Source: Anisodus tanguticus
Lineage: Eukaryota; Streptophyta; Magnoliopsida; Solanales; Solanaceae
Length of the DNA stretch: 64,000 nt
Assembly (NCBI GenBank): GCA_034509755.1
Contig: CM067545.1
Location: 39,363,062-39,427,061 of the forward strand
Reading direction: 5' to 3'
In this document: one piece after another, positions 45,096 to 55,149 of the stretch
Layout of the letters: each line of letters opens with the position of its first letter
Position numbering within the stretch: position 1 is the first letter of the stretch
The notes under the pieces: generated by a model
Seen by the model: the letters and a program-made list of their open reading frames with translations, nothing else
Told to the model about the DNA's origin: nothing
Database searches by the model: none
Position numbers and translations under genes: made by a program

Positions 45096-47190
45096 GCTAG
45101 GCTGCCACTGTTTCGGCGGCGACAGACGTACAAACTGCCATAGTGACACCTACCACTGCTACAGTACCCACATCACTGCCACCCACCACTGCTACCACAG
45201 TGACCCCATCTCTGTCGCCATCTACCGGTTGTCCCGTCATCCCCTTTGCAAATCTGACAGAACCACCATCCCATGTGCCTTGTCCACCATACGCCGTCAT
45301 TCCCCGCCTCAGCTCCAACCCAGTACCATCGACCCCCTCTACCATCCCGAGTCAGAACCTAGAAGCCCCATCTTTACCAACCCTTTCACCGGTCATCACA
45401 GTAACCTACCGCCATCTCTGACACCCACCCCACCGCCAACATCGTACCCCACAGCTCGTCACCCAAACCCCGTTGACCTACCTAGTACGACACCGATAAC
45501 CCAACCCCTATCAGGCCCCGATTCAATCATCCAAACCCTCCCACCCCATCGTCACACTCTATCCCGCCACCCCTCAGATCCTGCCACCAAATACCAAAAA
45601 TGCCCTTGCCCAACCCACCGTATGGAAACTCATTTCCAACACGGTATTTTCAAACCCAAAGTCCACTTCAATTTTTCTACCCAAATTGTGTCACCAATTC
45701 CCAAAAACCCAAAATTAGCCAAACTAGACCCCAATTGAAATGCGGCCATGTGTGAGAAATTTAATGCTCTAATGAAACAACACACTTAGGATTTGGTTCC
45801 TAGACCGGATGGGGTGAATGTGATCCGGTGCATGTGGCTTTTTCATCACAAATATAGAGATAGTGGTGATCTAGGGAGATACAAGGCATGACTTGTGTCA
45901 AATGGCACTAATCAACAGGAGGGTATAGATTTTGGTGAGATATTCTATCCGGTTGTTAAACCGGCCACCATTCGCATAGTACTGAGTATTGCTATGGGTA
46001 AGCACTGGCCTATTCATCAGCTTGATGTGAAAAATATGTTTTTACATGGGGATTTGAAAGAAATGGTTTATATGCATCAACCGCCTGGTTTTGTCCATCC
46101 AGTCGCCCCTCAGTATGTATGTCGTCTCTGTAAGTCACTTTATGGATTGAAACAGGCCCCTCGAGTGCGGTATGATCGTTTTGCACAATATATTTTGTAG
46201 ATTGGGTTTGAATGTAGCAAGTCTGATAATTCTCTCTTCATTTTTATCGAGGTAGTAGCATCGCTTATTTATTGTTATATGTGTATGACATTGTGCTTAC
46301 AACCTCCTCTGATCTGTTGAAAAATGAGATAATTGCATTGCTTAAACTGAATTTTCCATGACTGACTTGGGGAAGTTAAACTATTTTGTGGGGATATCAG
46401 TGACTAGATCTGCAGACTCTATGTTTTTGTATCAGTGTAAGTATGCAGAGAAAATAGTGTATAGGGCTAAGATGACAAACTGCAAGATCATGTCTACTCT
46501 AGTTGACTCTAAATCAAAGCTCAGTGCTTTGGATGGTAATCCAGTGTCAGATCTCACTCTATACAATAGTCTTGCTGGAGCACTATGCTGCTCAGCAGGT
46601 GTGCTTATTTATGCATGCCTCCAGGGAGTCTCATTTTACTGCCCTCAAACGTATCATTCGATATGTTAAGGGCACACTTGATTATGGATTGCATCTCTAC
46701 CCCTCAGCACCGACCATGTTGTTGTCATATACGGATATTGATTGGGAAGGTTGTCCGGACACGCGATGATCCATCTCAGGCTATTTTATGTTCTTAGAGG
46801 ATAACCTAATTTCTTGGTCTGCCAAAAGACAAGCCACATTATCCCGTTCGAGTGCAGAAACAGAGTACAGAGGTGTTGCTAATGTTATTGATGAGATCTG
46901 CTGTCTCCGAAACCTTCTTTTGGAGCTTCAGTGTCCATTACATAAGATGTCTTTGGTCTATTGTGATAACATATCCGCTATATATCTATCTCATAATCCG
47001 GTTCAGCATTAGCGAACCAAGCACATTGAGATGGACATCCACTTTGTTCGTAAGAAGGTTGCTCTCGGTCATGTTAAGTTATTGCATGTACATTCTTCAT
47101 ATCAGTATGCGAATATATTTTCACAAAGGGCCTTCCTAGACAACTCTTCCTAGACTTTAGATCCAGTCTTAGCGTTCGGCCTCCTCCCGC
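45096..47190 (+). pseudogene. Copia F linker, reverse transcriptase and RNase H
   Basis: A Thr/Pro/Ser-rich linker (45143-45620) replaces the usual variable region after integrase. RT text is GVNVIRCMWLFHHK (about 45812), PVVKPATIRIVLSIAMGKHWPIHQLDVKNMFLHGDLKE (45955-46065) and KSLYGLKQAPR. The catalytic YVDD region near 46275 reads YCYMCMTL in broken frames, so the active site is lost. Next come MTDLGKLNYFVGI (46358 on) and RNase H DIDWEGCPDTR (46735), SRSSAETEYRGVAN and YCDNISAIYLS (46960). A deletion near 46588 removes the segment joining RT to RNase H. The tract CTGAGGGGG precedes the LTR. Confidence 0.82.
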
Positions 47191-47204
47191 TCTGACTGAG
47201 GGGG

Positions 47205-47372
47205 TGTATTAGCAAGTGTGCCATGTTTAGATTTACAATATTTAGTGTTATGTAATTATGGTAGAATTAGGATCCCTTATTGTATAAGGATTACACATTG
47301 TACACCTATATATATATATATATTTTGTATTAATGAGAAAGGCTCCCCAAATGATATTAATACAATTCTACA
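47205..47372 (+). repeat. 3' LTR of copia F
   Basis: It contains tattagcaagtgtgcc... to ...aattctaca and matches the 5' LTR. If the target duplication is GTCCT, the LTR proper begins at TATTAGC (47207), with tg at 47205-47206 belonging to the polypurine side. Confidence 0.82.
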
Positions 47373-47671
47373 GTCCTTGATAAGATGCTTGCGATGAGTC
47401 ATGGAAAATTTTGACCCAGTTGATGATTGTAATATCCACGGCCACCATTGTATACACGTCCTCGTCCATCATAGTTCTCACGTCCAAGCCCCCTGCCACC
47501 TTTCTAATTGCCACAATCACCACGCCAGTTATCGGAATTATTGGTGGCGCTATTATTTGTATTTATGCTGCTAGAGCCTCCGGGATTAGACTTTGCGTAG
47601 GGGCTAAAGTTTATGATCGTAGCTAGTGCTTGATGCGTAATTGAGATTTCTGAAGCAGTGTGAGAAAGGTG
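47373..47671 (-). pseudogene. Copia E gag, central piece
   Basis: The first 5 bases are the right target duplication of F. The minus strand then reads HLSHTASEISITHQALATIINF (47671-47600) and a Gly/Arg/Asn-rich tail (DNWRGDCGN, GGRGLGRENYDGRGRVYNGGRG; 47535-47440). This is the usual end of copia gag before the zinc knuckle. It lies between copia I on the right and copia F on the left, and it connects 52715 to 33296. Confidence 0.78.
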
Positions 47672-47885
47672 TGTTAAACAAGGTATATACCCGTGATATA
47701 CACTTGGTACACTTAAATGTTACCTTAATTAGACTTGTACACTTACCATAATTGTATATTTAGTATCCAAGTAGAATAAAGTTTTAGGAGTAGAATAGGA
47801 ATATGATTCTCCTATTATGGAAATATGTAACTTGTATATATAGCCTTTCAATTAATGAAAATAATCAAGGGGATTATTTCTTTCA
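47672..47885 (+). repeat. 5' LTR of copia I, with internal deletion
   Basis: 214 bp, TGTTAAACAAGG... to ...TTTCTTTCA. Relative to the 3' LTR it jumps from ttggtaca to taaatgttacc (near 47711), missing about 123 bases of U3. Confidence 0.9.
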
Positions 47886-47899
47886 TGGTATCAAGAGAC
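47886..47899 (+). other. Primer binding site of copia I
   Basis: TGGTATCAAGAGAC directly after the LTR. Initiator-Met type, with a one-base insertion. Confidence 0.8.
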
Positions 47900-48047
47900 T
47901 AGGTCTTGCTTCCGCCTTTGCTCTCGGTTTTTTGTGCCTTTCTAGGCCACAACCGTCTCCGTTTTCCGTCCCCCTTCACCAGAATTCGCGATATTATTTA
48001 CCTCCACTCTTCCCAAATTTCCACTCCTCTCCCTTTGTTCTTTCATT

Positions 48048-49085
48048 ATGTCTAAGAACAATTTTCATCATGCCCTCATGGTTTCTAACATCAAGAACAA
48101 CATTCCTATTGTTCTTGAGATGGAAAACGTCCAATATGCGATGTGGGAAGAATTATTTAAAATTCATGCTATCTCCCATCAAGTCATCCATCACATAATT
48201 CCTCCCGCCGCACCTATTCCCGCGGAGGATCCTCAGTTATGGATTACTCTTGATGCTACCACTCTCCAGTGGATTTATTCCACTATTTCGGTTGACCTCT
48301 TATAGACGATCATTGAGTAGGTCACTACATCTATGGCTACCTGTAATAGATTGCGTGACATATTCCAAGATAACCAACACTCACGTGTTGTCACACTCTA
48401 GCAGGAATTCTCTTAAGTTCACATGGAAGAATTTCCAAACGTGTCTACATATTGCAAGAAACTCAAAGAGTTGGCAGACCAACTCCGTAATGTTGGCACA
48501 CCTGTGACAAATAATTGTCTAGTTCTATAATTAGTTGCCGGCCTTTCTGAGGCCTATAATAGCGTTGAGACTCTCCTTCGTCAAAGCAATCCATTTCTCG
48601 CTTTTTATCAAGCCCTCTCCATGCTTACTTTGGAAGAAGCCGATTTGGCTAAGAAGGCGGTTACCTGAGCAAGCCCCGCAGTCATGATGATATCCTCCAC
48701 AAATTCTTCAGGTTTTGTTGATAATTCTGGCCAAAACCATGCTCATGGTGGCGGCAAAAATAATCGTAAGAATAATAGCAAAAACCGCGGGGGCAAATGT
48801 GGCGGTTCCGGTGGTAGTTCCAGTGGTCAATAGTCCGGCAGTGGGCCCGTCCAGCCAACAGTGGGCCTCCTCCCTACTGGTCCCAGCCGTGGGGTCCATG
48901 GCAGTGGGGGTGGGGCAATAGGCCATGGCCCAACATCTCCTATTTTCCAGGGCCTTCCAATGGGCAGTGGGCTGGACTGCCCCAATTCAGGCCCAACAAT
49001 CAGCCTTCATCTTCTTGATTCAGCACTGGGCCGGGGCAGCAGGGTGGACTGCTTGGGCCTTATCGCACACAAGCATTCTCGATAG
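48048..49085 (+). pseudogene. Copia I gag
   Basis: The ATG at 48048 begins MSKNNFHHALMVSNIKNNIPIVLEMENVQYAMWEELFKIHA, which retains the gag W/ELF region better than copia A does. Stops interrupt at 48303, 48318, 48400 and 48415. [24 protein letters not shown] follows (48425-48500), then LTLEEADLAKK (about 48628) and a Gly/Asn/Ser-rich tail (48730-48900). A stop at 48667 precedes the tail. Dead, but clearly the same gag as copia A. Confidence 0.85.
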
Positions 49086-50404
49086 TGGGCCCTACACCTA
49101 CTCACACCGACATTGAGGCCGCAATGCACACGCTTGGGTTGACGCAACCAGATCCAAATTGGTACATGGACACCGGCGCGACGACACACATTACTTCTAA
49201 TCAAGGTACTCTATCGTCTTATTTCAATTTGAGCAACCCTCGTGGTATAATTGTCGGTAATGGTAACTCTATTCTAATTCAGGGTTATGGTCATAAAACT
49301 TTGTCTTCCCCCAATCCACCCCTTATCTTGAAAAATACTTTACATGCCCCCAAATTGATTAAGAACTTAGTGTATGTCCGAAAGTTCACCATTGACAATT
49401 CCGTTTCTGTTGAATTTGATCTTTTTGGTTTCTCTGTGAAGGATTTCAAGACGGGGAGTCCTCTCATGAGGTGTGATAGTAGGGGAGATCTTTATCCTAT
49501 CACACTCGGTTTCAGTCCATCGAATCAAGCCTTGCCATTAGCGTTTGCAGCCCTTGCTCCTTCCTTGTGCCATGCTCGTCTTGGTCATCCGGAATCTTCT
49601 ATTTTATCGTCATTACATAAAAATAATTTTATTTCATGTAAGGGTATGAATAGTACTCCAAATTGTCAGTCTCGTTCTTTAGAAAAAATTATTAGGTTGC
49701 CATTTGTAGACTTAAATTCTCATACTTTAATGTCATTTGATATTATTCATAGCGACTTATGGACATCTCCTGTTCTTAGTTCTTTGGGTCATCGGTATTA
49801 TGTTCTCTTTTTGGATGATTATTCTATGTTTTTAGGGACGTTTCCGATTGCGAATAAATCTCAAGTTTTATCTGTCTTCTTAAAATTTAGAGCATTCATT
49901 AGAACCCAATTCGAACGAGAAATAAAAAATATTCAGTGTGATAATGGCAAAGAATATGACAATGAGGTGTTTCGGGAATTCTGTGCTAATAATGGGATTA
50001 ATTTTTGTTTTTATTGTCCTCATAGGTCTTCACAAAATGGGAAAGCCGAACGCAAAATTCGGTCCATAAATAACATTGTCCGCACTCTCTTAATTCATGC
50101 TTCTGTGCCCCCATATATTTGGCATCATGCTCTTCAAATGACTACATATCTCCTTAACATAATTCCTTCCAAAGGTCTGACGTATTCTCCCCCCCCCCCC
50201 TTCAAATTTTATATAATAAGACTCCTTCTTATTCTCATCTTTGGGTTTTTGGGTGCTTCTGTTATCCGTTATTCCCGTCCATCACAATTAACAAACTTTA
50301 GGCCCGGTCTACTCCGTGTGTATTTTTGGGTTTTCCGTCTAATCATCGTGGTTACAAATTCTTTGATTTATCCTCCAATAAAATCATCATTAATCACCAT
50401 GTAA
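49085..50404 (+). pseudogene. Copia I protease-integrase (439-codon open frame)
   Basis: Protease WYMDTGATTHITSNQGTL (about residue 26) is intact at DTGAT. Next come LKNTLHAPKLIKNLVYVRKFT, the pre-integrase ARLGHPESS and a zinc remnant in which CQSC has become CQSR. The integrase core follows: DIIHSDLWTSPVLSSLGHRYYVLFLDDYS (first Asp near 49747), IQCDNGKEYDNEVFREF (second Asp near 49941) and SSQNGKAERKIRSINNIVRTL (Glu near 50047). From about 50205 a lost base throws the frame, so the last 65 residues are out of frame. The correct frame resumes in 50326-51309. Confidence 0.88.
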
Positions 50405-51309
50405 TTTTTGATGAAACTCAATTTCCATTGGCTAAAGTTAATACTCCCGAGCCTAGTTCGTATAATTTTTTGGATGATGGTATATCCCCATATATTACTC
50501 ACCATTTTTTGGACATGTCTCGCACCCAAAATTCTTCAGCGGGCCCACTGCCCGCTGGCACCACTGGTCTGTCACACACTACCGTCACTGGATCAGTTCC
50601 AGCAATTGGGCCAGATCCCAGGCCCACCTTACGGAACCGGTCCGGTTCCGGCGCCGCAGATTATCGTCTTAGGCCAGCAGGCCCACTGCCTGCTGGCCAG
50701 TCCATCCCGAGCCTAGAAAATTCCCAAAATCCGCCAACTGCTTCCTCAAGTCATAGACCAGTCACTCGTAGTCAGCGGGGTGTTTTTAAACCAAAGAGAC
50801 ATTTTAATTTAAATTCTAATGTTCTCAATTCACCCTTACTCCGTACTCCTGTGTCTGCGTTAAATGACCCAAATTGGAAAATTGCTATGACCGATGAATA
50901 TAATGCTCTTATTGATAATAAGACGTGGGATTTGGTGCCCCGTCCTTATTGTATTAATATTATTAGGTCTATGTGGATTTTTGCTCACAAGGAAAATTCA
51001 GATAGTTCATTTGCACGACATAAGGCGTGGCTTATGGGGGATGGTAAGACTCAGCAGGTTGGGGTGGATTGTGGTGAGATATTTAGTCCGGTGGTCAAGC
51101 CGGCTACCATTCGCACCGTACTCAGCTTGGCTCTTTCGAAAGCATGGCCTATTCATCAGTTAGATGTAAAGAATGATTTCCTACATGGTGATCTCAAAGA
51201 AACAATTTATATGCATCAGCCGTTGGGATTCAGGGATTCCAAACATCCTTATCATGTATGTTTGTTGAAGAAGTCCTTATATGGGCTTAAGCAGTCTCTA
51301 CGGGCCTGA
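50326..51309 (+). pseudogene. Copia I integrase end, linker and RT N-terminus
   Basis: Begins in the frame after the shift: GFPSNHRGYKFFDLSSNKIIINHHVIFDETQF (end of integrase). A Pro/Ser linker follows, then SRPVTRSQRGVFKPK-like text (51-bp equivalents in A and F) and RT: LNDPNWKIAMTDEYNALIDNKTWDLVP (50861 on), PVVKPATIRTVLSLALSKAWPIHQLDVKNDFLHGDLKE and KKSLYGLKQSLRA. It stops at TGA 51307-51309, where copia A reads a Trp codon. Confidence 0.87.
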
Positions 51310-52370
51310 TATACAAGGTTTGTTGACTATGTTTTGACTATTGGGTTCACTCACAGTAGGTCCGATAATTCCTTGTTCATCTACCGTCGTGGTTCGTCCT
51401 TGGCCTACATTCTGTTGTATGTGGATGATATCATTTTGACTGCCTCTTCCGATGCCTTACGTCAGTCTATTATGACCATGCTCAGCTTTGAGTTTTCCAT
51501 GAAAGACTTAGGGCCCTTGAGTTACTTTTGGGGATTGCCATCACTCGTCATTCCAATGGATTGTTCTTGTCTCAACGGAAGTATGCAGCTGAGATTATCG
51601 AGAGGGCTGGGATGTCATCCTGTAAGTCCACTTCCACTCTAGTTGATACAAAGCCCAAGCTTAGTGCCGCGGCCAGCATACCCTATGAGGATCCGACCCG
51701 CTATCCACAGTCTTACAGGGCCTTTCAGTATCTTACCTTTACGCGACCAGATATTACGTATGCTATCAGCAAGTGTGTTTGTTCATGCATGATCCCAGAG
51801 TTGAGCACATGAATGCACTCAAATGCATCATTCGGTATATTCAAAGTACCCTTGACTATGAGTTGCATTTATATCCTTCCTCGACGTCCACACTTGTCTC
51901 GGTAACGGATGCTGATTTGGGTGGCTATCCCGACACCAGACGGTCTATGTCGGGATATTGTATGTATCTTGGCAACAACTTGGTCTCCTGGTCAGCAAAG
52001 CGTCAGTCAACTCTATCCCGATCAAGTGCCGAGGCTGAATATCGAGGAGTGGCTAATGTGGTCTCAGAATTATGTTGGTTACGTAATTTGCTTTTGGAGC
52101 TTCATTCTCCCATTCAGAAAGCAACGTTGGTGTATTGCGATAATATTAGTGCCATCTACCTTTCTGGTAATCCGGTTCAGCACCAACGCACTAAACATAT
52201 CGAGATGGACATTGACTTTGTCTGCGAAAAGGTTGTTCGTGGTCAGGTACGCGTATGTCATGTCCCGTCAAGATATTAAATTGCAGACATCTTTACAAAA
52301 GACTTCCCTCAGTCCTTTTTGAAGATTTTAGGGACTGTCTTAGCGTTTGAAGACCGCTCGCTATGACTGC
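51310..52370 (+). pseudogene. Copia I RT catalytic part and RNase H
   Basis: TIGFTHSRSDNSLFIYRRGSSLAYILLYVDDIILT carries the catalytic YVDD (about 51419). A lost T near 51526 shifts the frame. LSQRKYAAEIIERAGMSS (51558) and YLTFTRPDITYA follow, with a shift near 51770. RNase H text is DADLGGYPDTR (51909), where the motif Trp is replaced by Leu, then SRSSAEAEYRGVAN and YCDNISAIYLSGNPVQHQRTKHIEMDIDFV (to 52220). The polypurine tract is CTGCGGGGGTG (52367-52377). Confidence 0.87.
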
Positions 52371-52377
52371 GGGGGTG

Positions 52378-52714
52378 TGTTAAACAATGTATATACCCGT
52401 GGTATATACTTGGTATACATGGTGTATATCACGGGTCCTTTAGAAATGTCACGGCCAGACTAGCCCATCTCGGGATTGGCCCATCAGCCCATCACGAGTA
52501 GGGCAGTATATTATGTGTGTATATTGATGTAATATTGTAGTGTAAATGTTACCTTAATTAGACTTGTACATTTACCATAATTGTATATTTAGTATCCAAG
52601 TAGAATAAGGTTTTAGGAGTAGAATAGGAATATGATTCTCCTATTATAGAAATATGTAACTTGTATATATAGCCTTTCGATTAATAAAAATAATCAAGGA
52701 GATTATTTCTTTCA
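52378..52714 (+). repeat. 3' LTR of copia I
   Basis: 337 bp, TGTTAAACAATG... to ...TTTCTTTCA. It retains the U3 part absent from the 5' LTR. Confidence 0.9.
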
Positions 52715-53187
52715 TTAATTTTATCCTCAAATCCTCCAAAATACGTAGTAGCAGTAACAAAGTTATCATATTTATCATTCAAGCATCAAACACATATTCA
52801 ATCAATTGTTGTTCAGATAGTGGAGAATTAATAGCCGCCAAAGTGTTTCCATTATTCTTAACTTCATGAAGATAAGCCTCCACAGATTGAGTTGAAAGTT
52901 TTTTGAGATTAGAAAATTTTCTCTTTAACTCCATAGTTTTTTTTAGCCATGCTTGCAGTTAGGAATTATTTATATAAGCATCCCAAATTCGATAGGAATG
53001 TGTGACATCATATATCTCCACAAAATAATCACCTGAAACTGTGGAAAAAGTAATGAGCGCACAGTTTGATCAGTACGAAGTCATTGCTTATACACCGAAT
53101 TTGGATGATGATGGCCATAATTGCCAGTGATAAATTGAGACGGGGTGGTAGGGACCCATCTCTAGTTGTCAATAAATCACGAGAGAT

Positions 53188-53205
53188 AAGAAATGCAGTA
53201 AATTT
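53188..53205. repeat. SINE target duplication, left copy
   Basis: An 18-base sequence (aagaaatgcagtaaattt) repeated exactly at 53482-53499. Confidence 0.92.
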
Positions 53206-53481
53206 ATGGTATCTGAGCCAGACTCATTAAGCTCTAGGGGCACAGGCGAGTTGGTAAGTGGCAAGGTGATTGGGATACAACCACTCCGACGTCGCGGGTT
53301 CGAATCCGTGTGGTGACAGTCTTTGCTGAAATATTGCAAGGGATATTGCTGGGTTCGTGTCTCGTTGGTCCTCTCCCTTGCAGGGCTGCCACTCGAGCAT
53401 ATCCCTCGATTTACATCCCACCTGGCCAAGGGGCCTCTGGTACAGATGGGGAGTTTCGCCTTCGGGACTTTCCCCTTCACA
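53206..53481 (+). mobile_element. tRNA-derived SINE in copia E gag
   Basis: 276 bp between perfect 18-base duplications. A B-box-like GGGTTCGAATCC lies at 53296-53307, and an A-box-like GGCGAGTTGGTAAGTGG about 45-50 bases upstream, as expected for an internal RNA polymerase III promoter. The B-box position and lack of coding argue for a SINE rather than a functional tRNA. Open frames on both strands here are incidental. The first bases (atggtatctgagccagactc) resemble a retroelement primer site, which is unusual. Confidence 0.8.
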
Positions 53482-53499
53482 AAGAAATGCAGTAAATTT
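53482..53499. repeat. SINE target duplication, right copy
   Basis: Exact repeat of 53188-53205. Confidence 0.92.
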
Positions 53500-53978
53500 C
53501 TTCAATTCAAATAATACTCAATGGTGCCAAGGGCATTGGTGACAATACTGGTGATATTGGTTGGAGAATTAAATGTCGGTGGAAGGTCACCATAGTCACC
53601 TAATGGTCTGGCTAGCGGATGAAGTGCCTGACCACCCCATTTTTGGTGGAATAGAAAGTGAAGGTTGAGCACCGGAGAGAAAAGAGGGCAACAAATTGGT
53701 AGATGTGGATAGATATGTAATAGCCATAGCATAAAATCTGGAGGAGAAGTAGAGAAAATAGGTGCGGCTTCATCAAACGGGTTAGGTCTCGGAGGAGTTT
53801 GTCTGGCAAAGGTTCAAATAGGAATTGGCAAGGATCCGTGGTGTCGGTGGAGACGATTGCGGTGTCAAGATCGAAACAGGCCATGGTAGGAATTCTATGA
53901 GATGCCATGGAAGTCGATGAAAAATAGGGTGATAAGGAGGCTAACTAGGGTTTTTGAAAAATATTATAGTATGGCTCT

Positions 53979-54183
53979 CGTTAGATGATATTAATCTCCC
54001 TTGGGGAGTCTTTCATTAATATCAAGGTATATATAGAGTACAATATTCATCTCTTATACAATAGGAATCCTAAGCCTATACAAAAGAGGAATCATAGTCT
54101 TATCATAATTATATTTACACAATATATGAAAATATTCTAATTATGGGTAGGAAATATATTGTTTCCTATATTTACACGTTTAC
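53979..54183 (-). mobile_element. LTR-like insert splitting the copia E primer site
   Basis: 205 bases flanked by GGCTCT on both sides (53973-53978 and 54184-54189). On the minus strand it ends ...CCCCAAGGGAGATTAATATC, closely resembling the end of the copia F LTR (CAAGGAGATTAATACAATTC), with similar upstream text (TAGGATTCCTATTGTATAAG). It therefore looks like a solo LTR of a related short-LTR copia. Excluding it would bring TGGTATCAAGAGCC next to the rest of the E leader. The termini are not clean TG...CA. Confidence 0.6.
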
Positions 54184-54197
54184 GGCTCTTGATACCA
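54184..54197 (-). other. Primer binding site of copia E
   Basis: The minus strand reads TGGTATCAAGAGCC directly after the 5' LTR end at 54198. It is an initiator-Met type with one extra A. The 205-base insert begins right behind it. Confidence 0.8.
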
Positions 54198-54297
54198 TGT
54201 GACATGTGACAGAAGTCAAGAATAGTTGGAAGTCTCTGTCAATTGAAAGTCCCTGAGTCTCATGTATTAAATATAATAGAGAATTTTACAATCATTA

Positions 54298-54305
54298 TAT
54301 ATATG
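54298..54305. repeat. MITE target duplication, left copy
   Basis: TATATATG, repeated at 55142-55149. Eight bases is the hAT superfamily length. Confidence 0.85.
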
Positions 54306-55141
54306 TAGGGATGGCAACGGATCGGATCTGGATCGGATCGGACCGGATCCTACTAGATTCAGATCCAGATCCGTTTTTCATACCTGAATCCAGATCCGGA
54401 TCCAGATCCGTCGGGTCCATAAAAATCAGACCCAAATCCGGATCCATCGGGTCCATGGATCGGATCTGGATCCACATGTAAAAAAATTTGCCTTGCTAAG
54501 AATGTAACCTTGTTAAGAATTTTTTTTTTAAACTGACAAACGATTTTTACTTAGCTAACAGTTTGCTGTGTTTCAACTTTGAAATTTTCATATGAGATAT
54601 TTTGTTCGTTGTCTTGTTTTGATTGTGAGCTATTAATTGAAAATGTTGGACAATGACAATAGTTATGGAAAATGCTGACTAGTATTTCCATAATGCAGAA
54701 CTTGCATGTGCTTGGAATCTTCACAAATAAAGTGAATATAATTTTAACTACTTGTCTATGGAGATGTTAGTCATTCACTAATATAACATTGATTTTATTA
54801 TCGAAGTTACCTCTTTATTTTTGGGTTTTTGAGTTAACGCGGGGATAAATTAAACTTGTTTTGAGAATTAAACTTGCAAGGATGTGCTTAGCAATTTTAA
54901 GAAAATACTTATAAAATTACATTCTAGGTTATGAATATATTTAATAAAAAACGGATCCACGGGTCGGATTTGGACCGGATACGGATCTCAAATACAAGAT
55001 CCAGATCCAGATCCGATTCGTTAGAAATGGATCCGGGTCCGATCCGAATCCGTCGGGTCCAAATTTTAAAGATCCATATCCTATAAAACGGATCTGGATC
55101 CACCGGATCCGGACCGGGTCCAGGATCCATTGCCATCTCTA
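54306..55141. mobile_element. hAT-type MITE with GGATCC-rich ends
   Basis: 836 bp with terminal inverted repeats TAGGGATGGCAACGGATC and, inverted, TAGAGATGGCAATGGATC. It is flanked by eight-base duplications. No transposase is encoded, so it is non-autonomous. Roughly the outer 170 bases at each end are packed with variants of GGATCC, GGATCGGATC and AGATCC, while the middle is AT-rich. The Asp/Pro/Ile-rich open frames here come from the repeat. The ends resemble the widespread plant GGGATGGCAA elements. Confidence 0.88.
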
Positions 55142-55149
55142 TATATATG
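55142..55149. repeat. MITE target duplication, right copy
   Basis: TATATATG, identical to 54298-54305. Confidence 0.85.

Larger units (their letters stand above)
33297..47372 (+). mobile_element. Copia F: gag-less Ty1-copia element interrupted by gypsy G
   Basis: Short LTRs (33297-33454 and 47205-47372) flank a primer site, protease, integrase, and (beyond gypsy G) RT and RNase H on the + strand. Without G and its duplication the element measures about 4.4 kb. No capsid gene exists between primer site and protease. That space holds 470 bp of non-coding leader with a tandem duplication. F sits inside copia E gag between GTCCT duplications. Its pol is a distant relative of A and I (shared WYMD, DIIxxDLWTSP and CDNISAIYLS text). 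Many stops. Confidence 0.88.
47672..52714 (+). mobile_element. Copia I: full-length member of the copia A family
   Basis: 5' LTR (47672-47885), primer site, gag, protease, integrase, RT, RNase H, polypurine tract and 3' LTR (52378-52714) on the + strand, 5043 bp in all. It is inserted into copia E gag. The 5' LTR lacks about 123 bases that the 3' LTR has, and the flanks (aggtg and ttaat) do not form a target duplication. The gene text is close to copia A throughout, which allows lesion-by-lesion comparison. Several stops make it defective. Confidence 0.9.
52715..53908 (-). pseudogene. Copia E gag, N-terminal part (split by a SINE)
   Basis: The ATG at 53908-53906 begins MASHRIPTMACFDLD. After a frameshift the sequence reads LHPLARPLGDYGDLPPTFNSPTNITSIVTNALGTI (53640-53515). 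It is interrupted by the SINE at 53206-53481 and resumes with IYDVTHSYRIWDAYINN (about 53015), MELKRKFSNLKKLSTQSVEAYLHEVKNNGNTLAAINSPLSEQQLIEYVFDA (52935-52790), the conserved copia gag core, and TYFGGFEDKIN (to 52715). It continues at 47671. Confidence 0.8.

Noticed and set aside
45097..45345. Minus-strand frame rich in Val, Gly and Thr
   Set aside because: It is antisense to the Thr/Pro-rich linker of copia F, which is on the + strand.
45900..46200. Open frame taken at first as a separate gene
   Set aside because: It is the RT thumb and palm region of copia F, in line with the rest of that element.
53293..53312. A tRNA gene candidate (B box GGTTCGAATCC)
   Set aside because: No cloverleaf or complete A/B spacing of a real tRNA. 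The piece is bounded by an 18-base target duplication, so it is a SINE.
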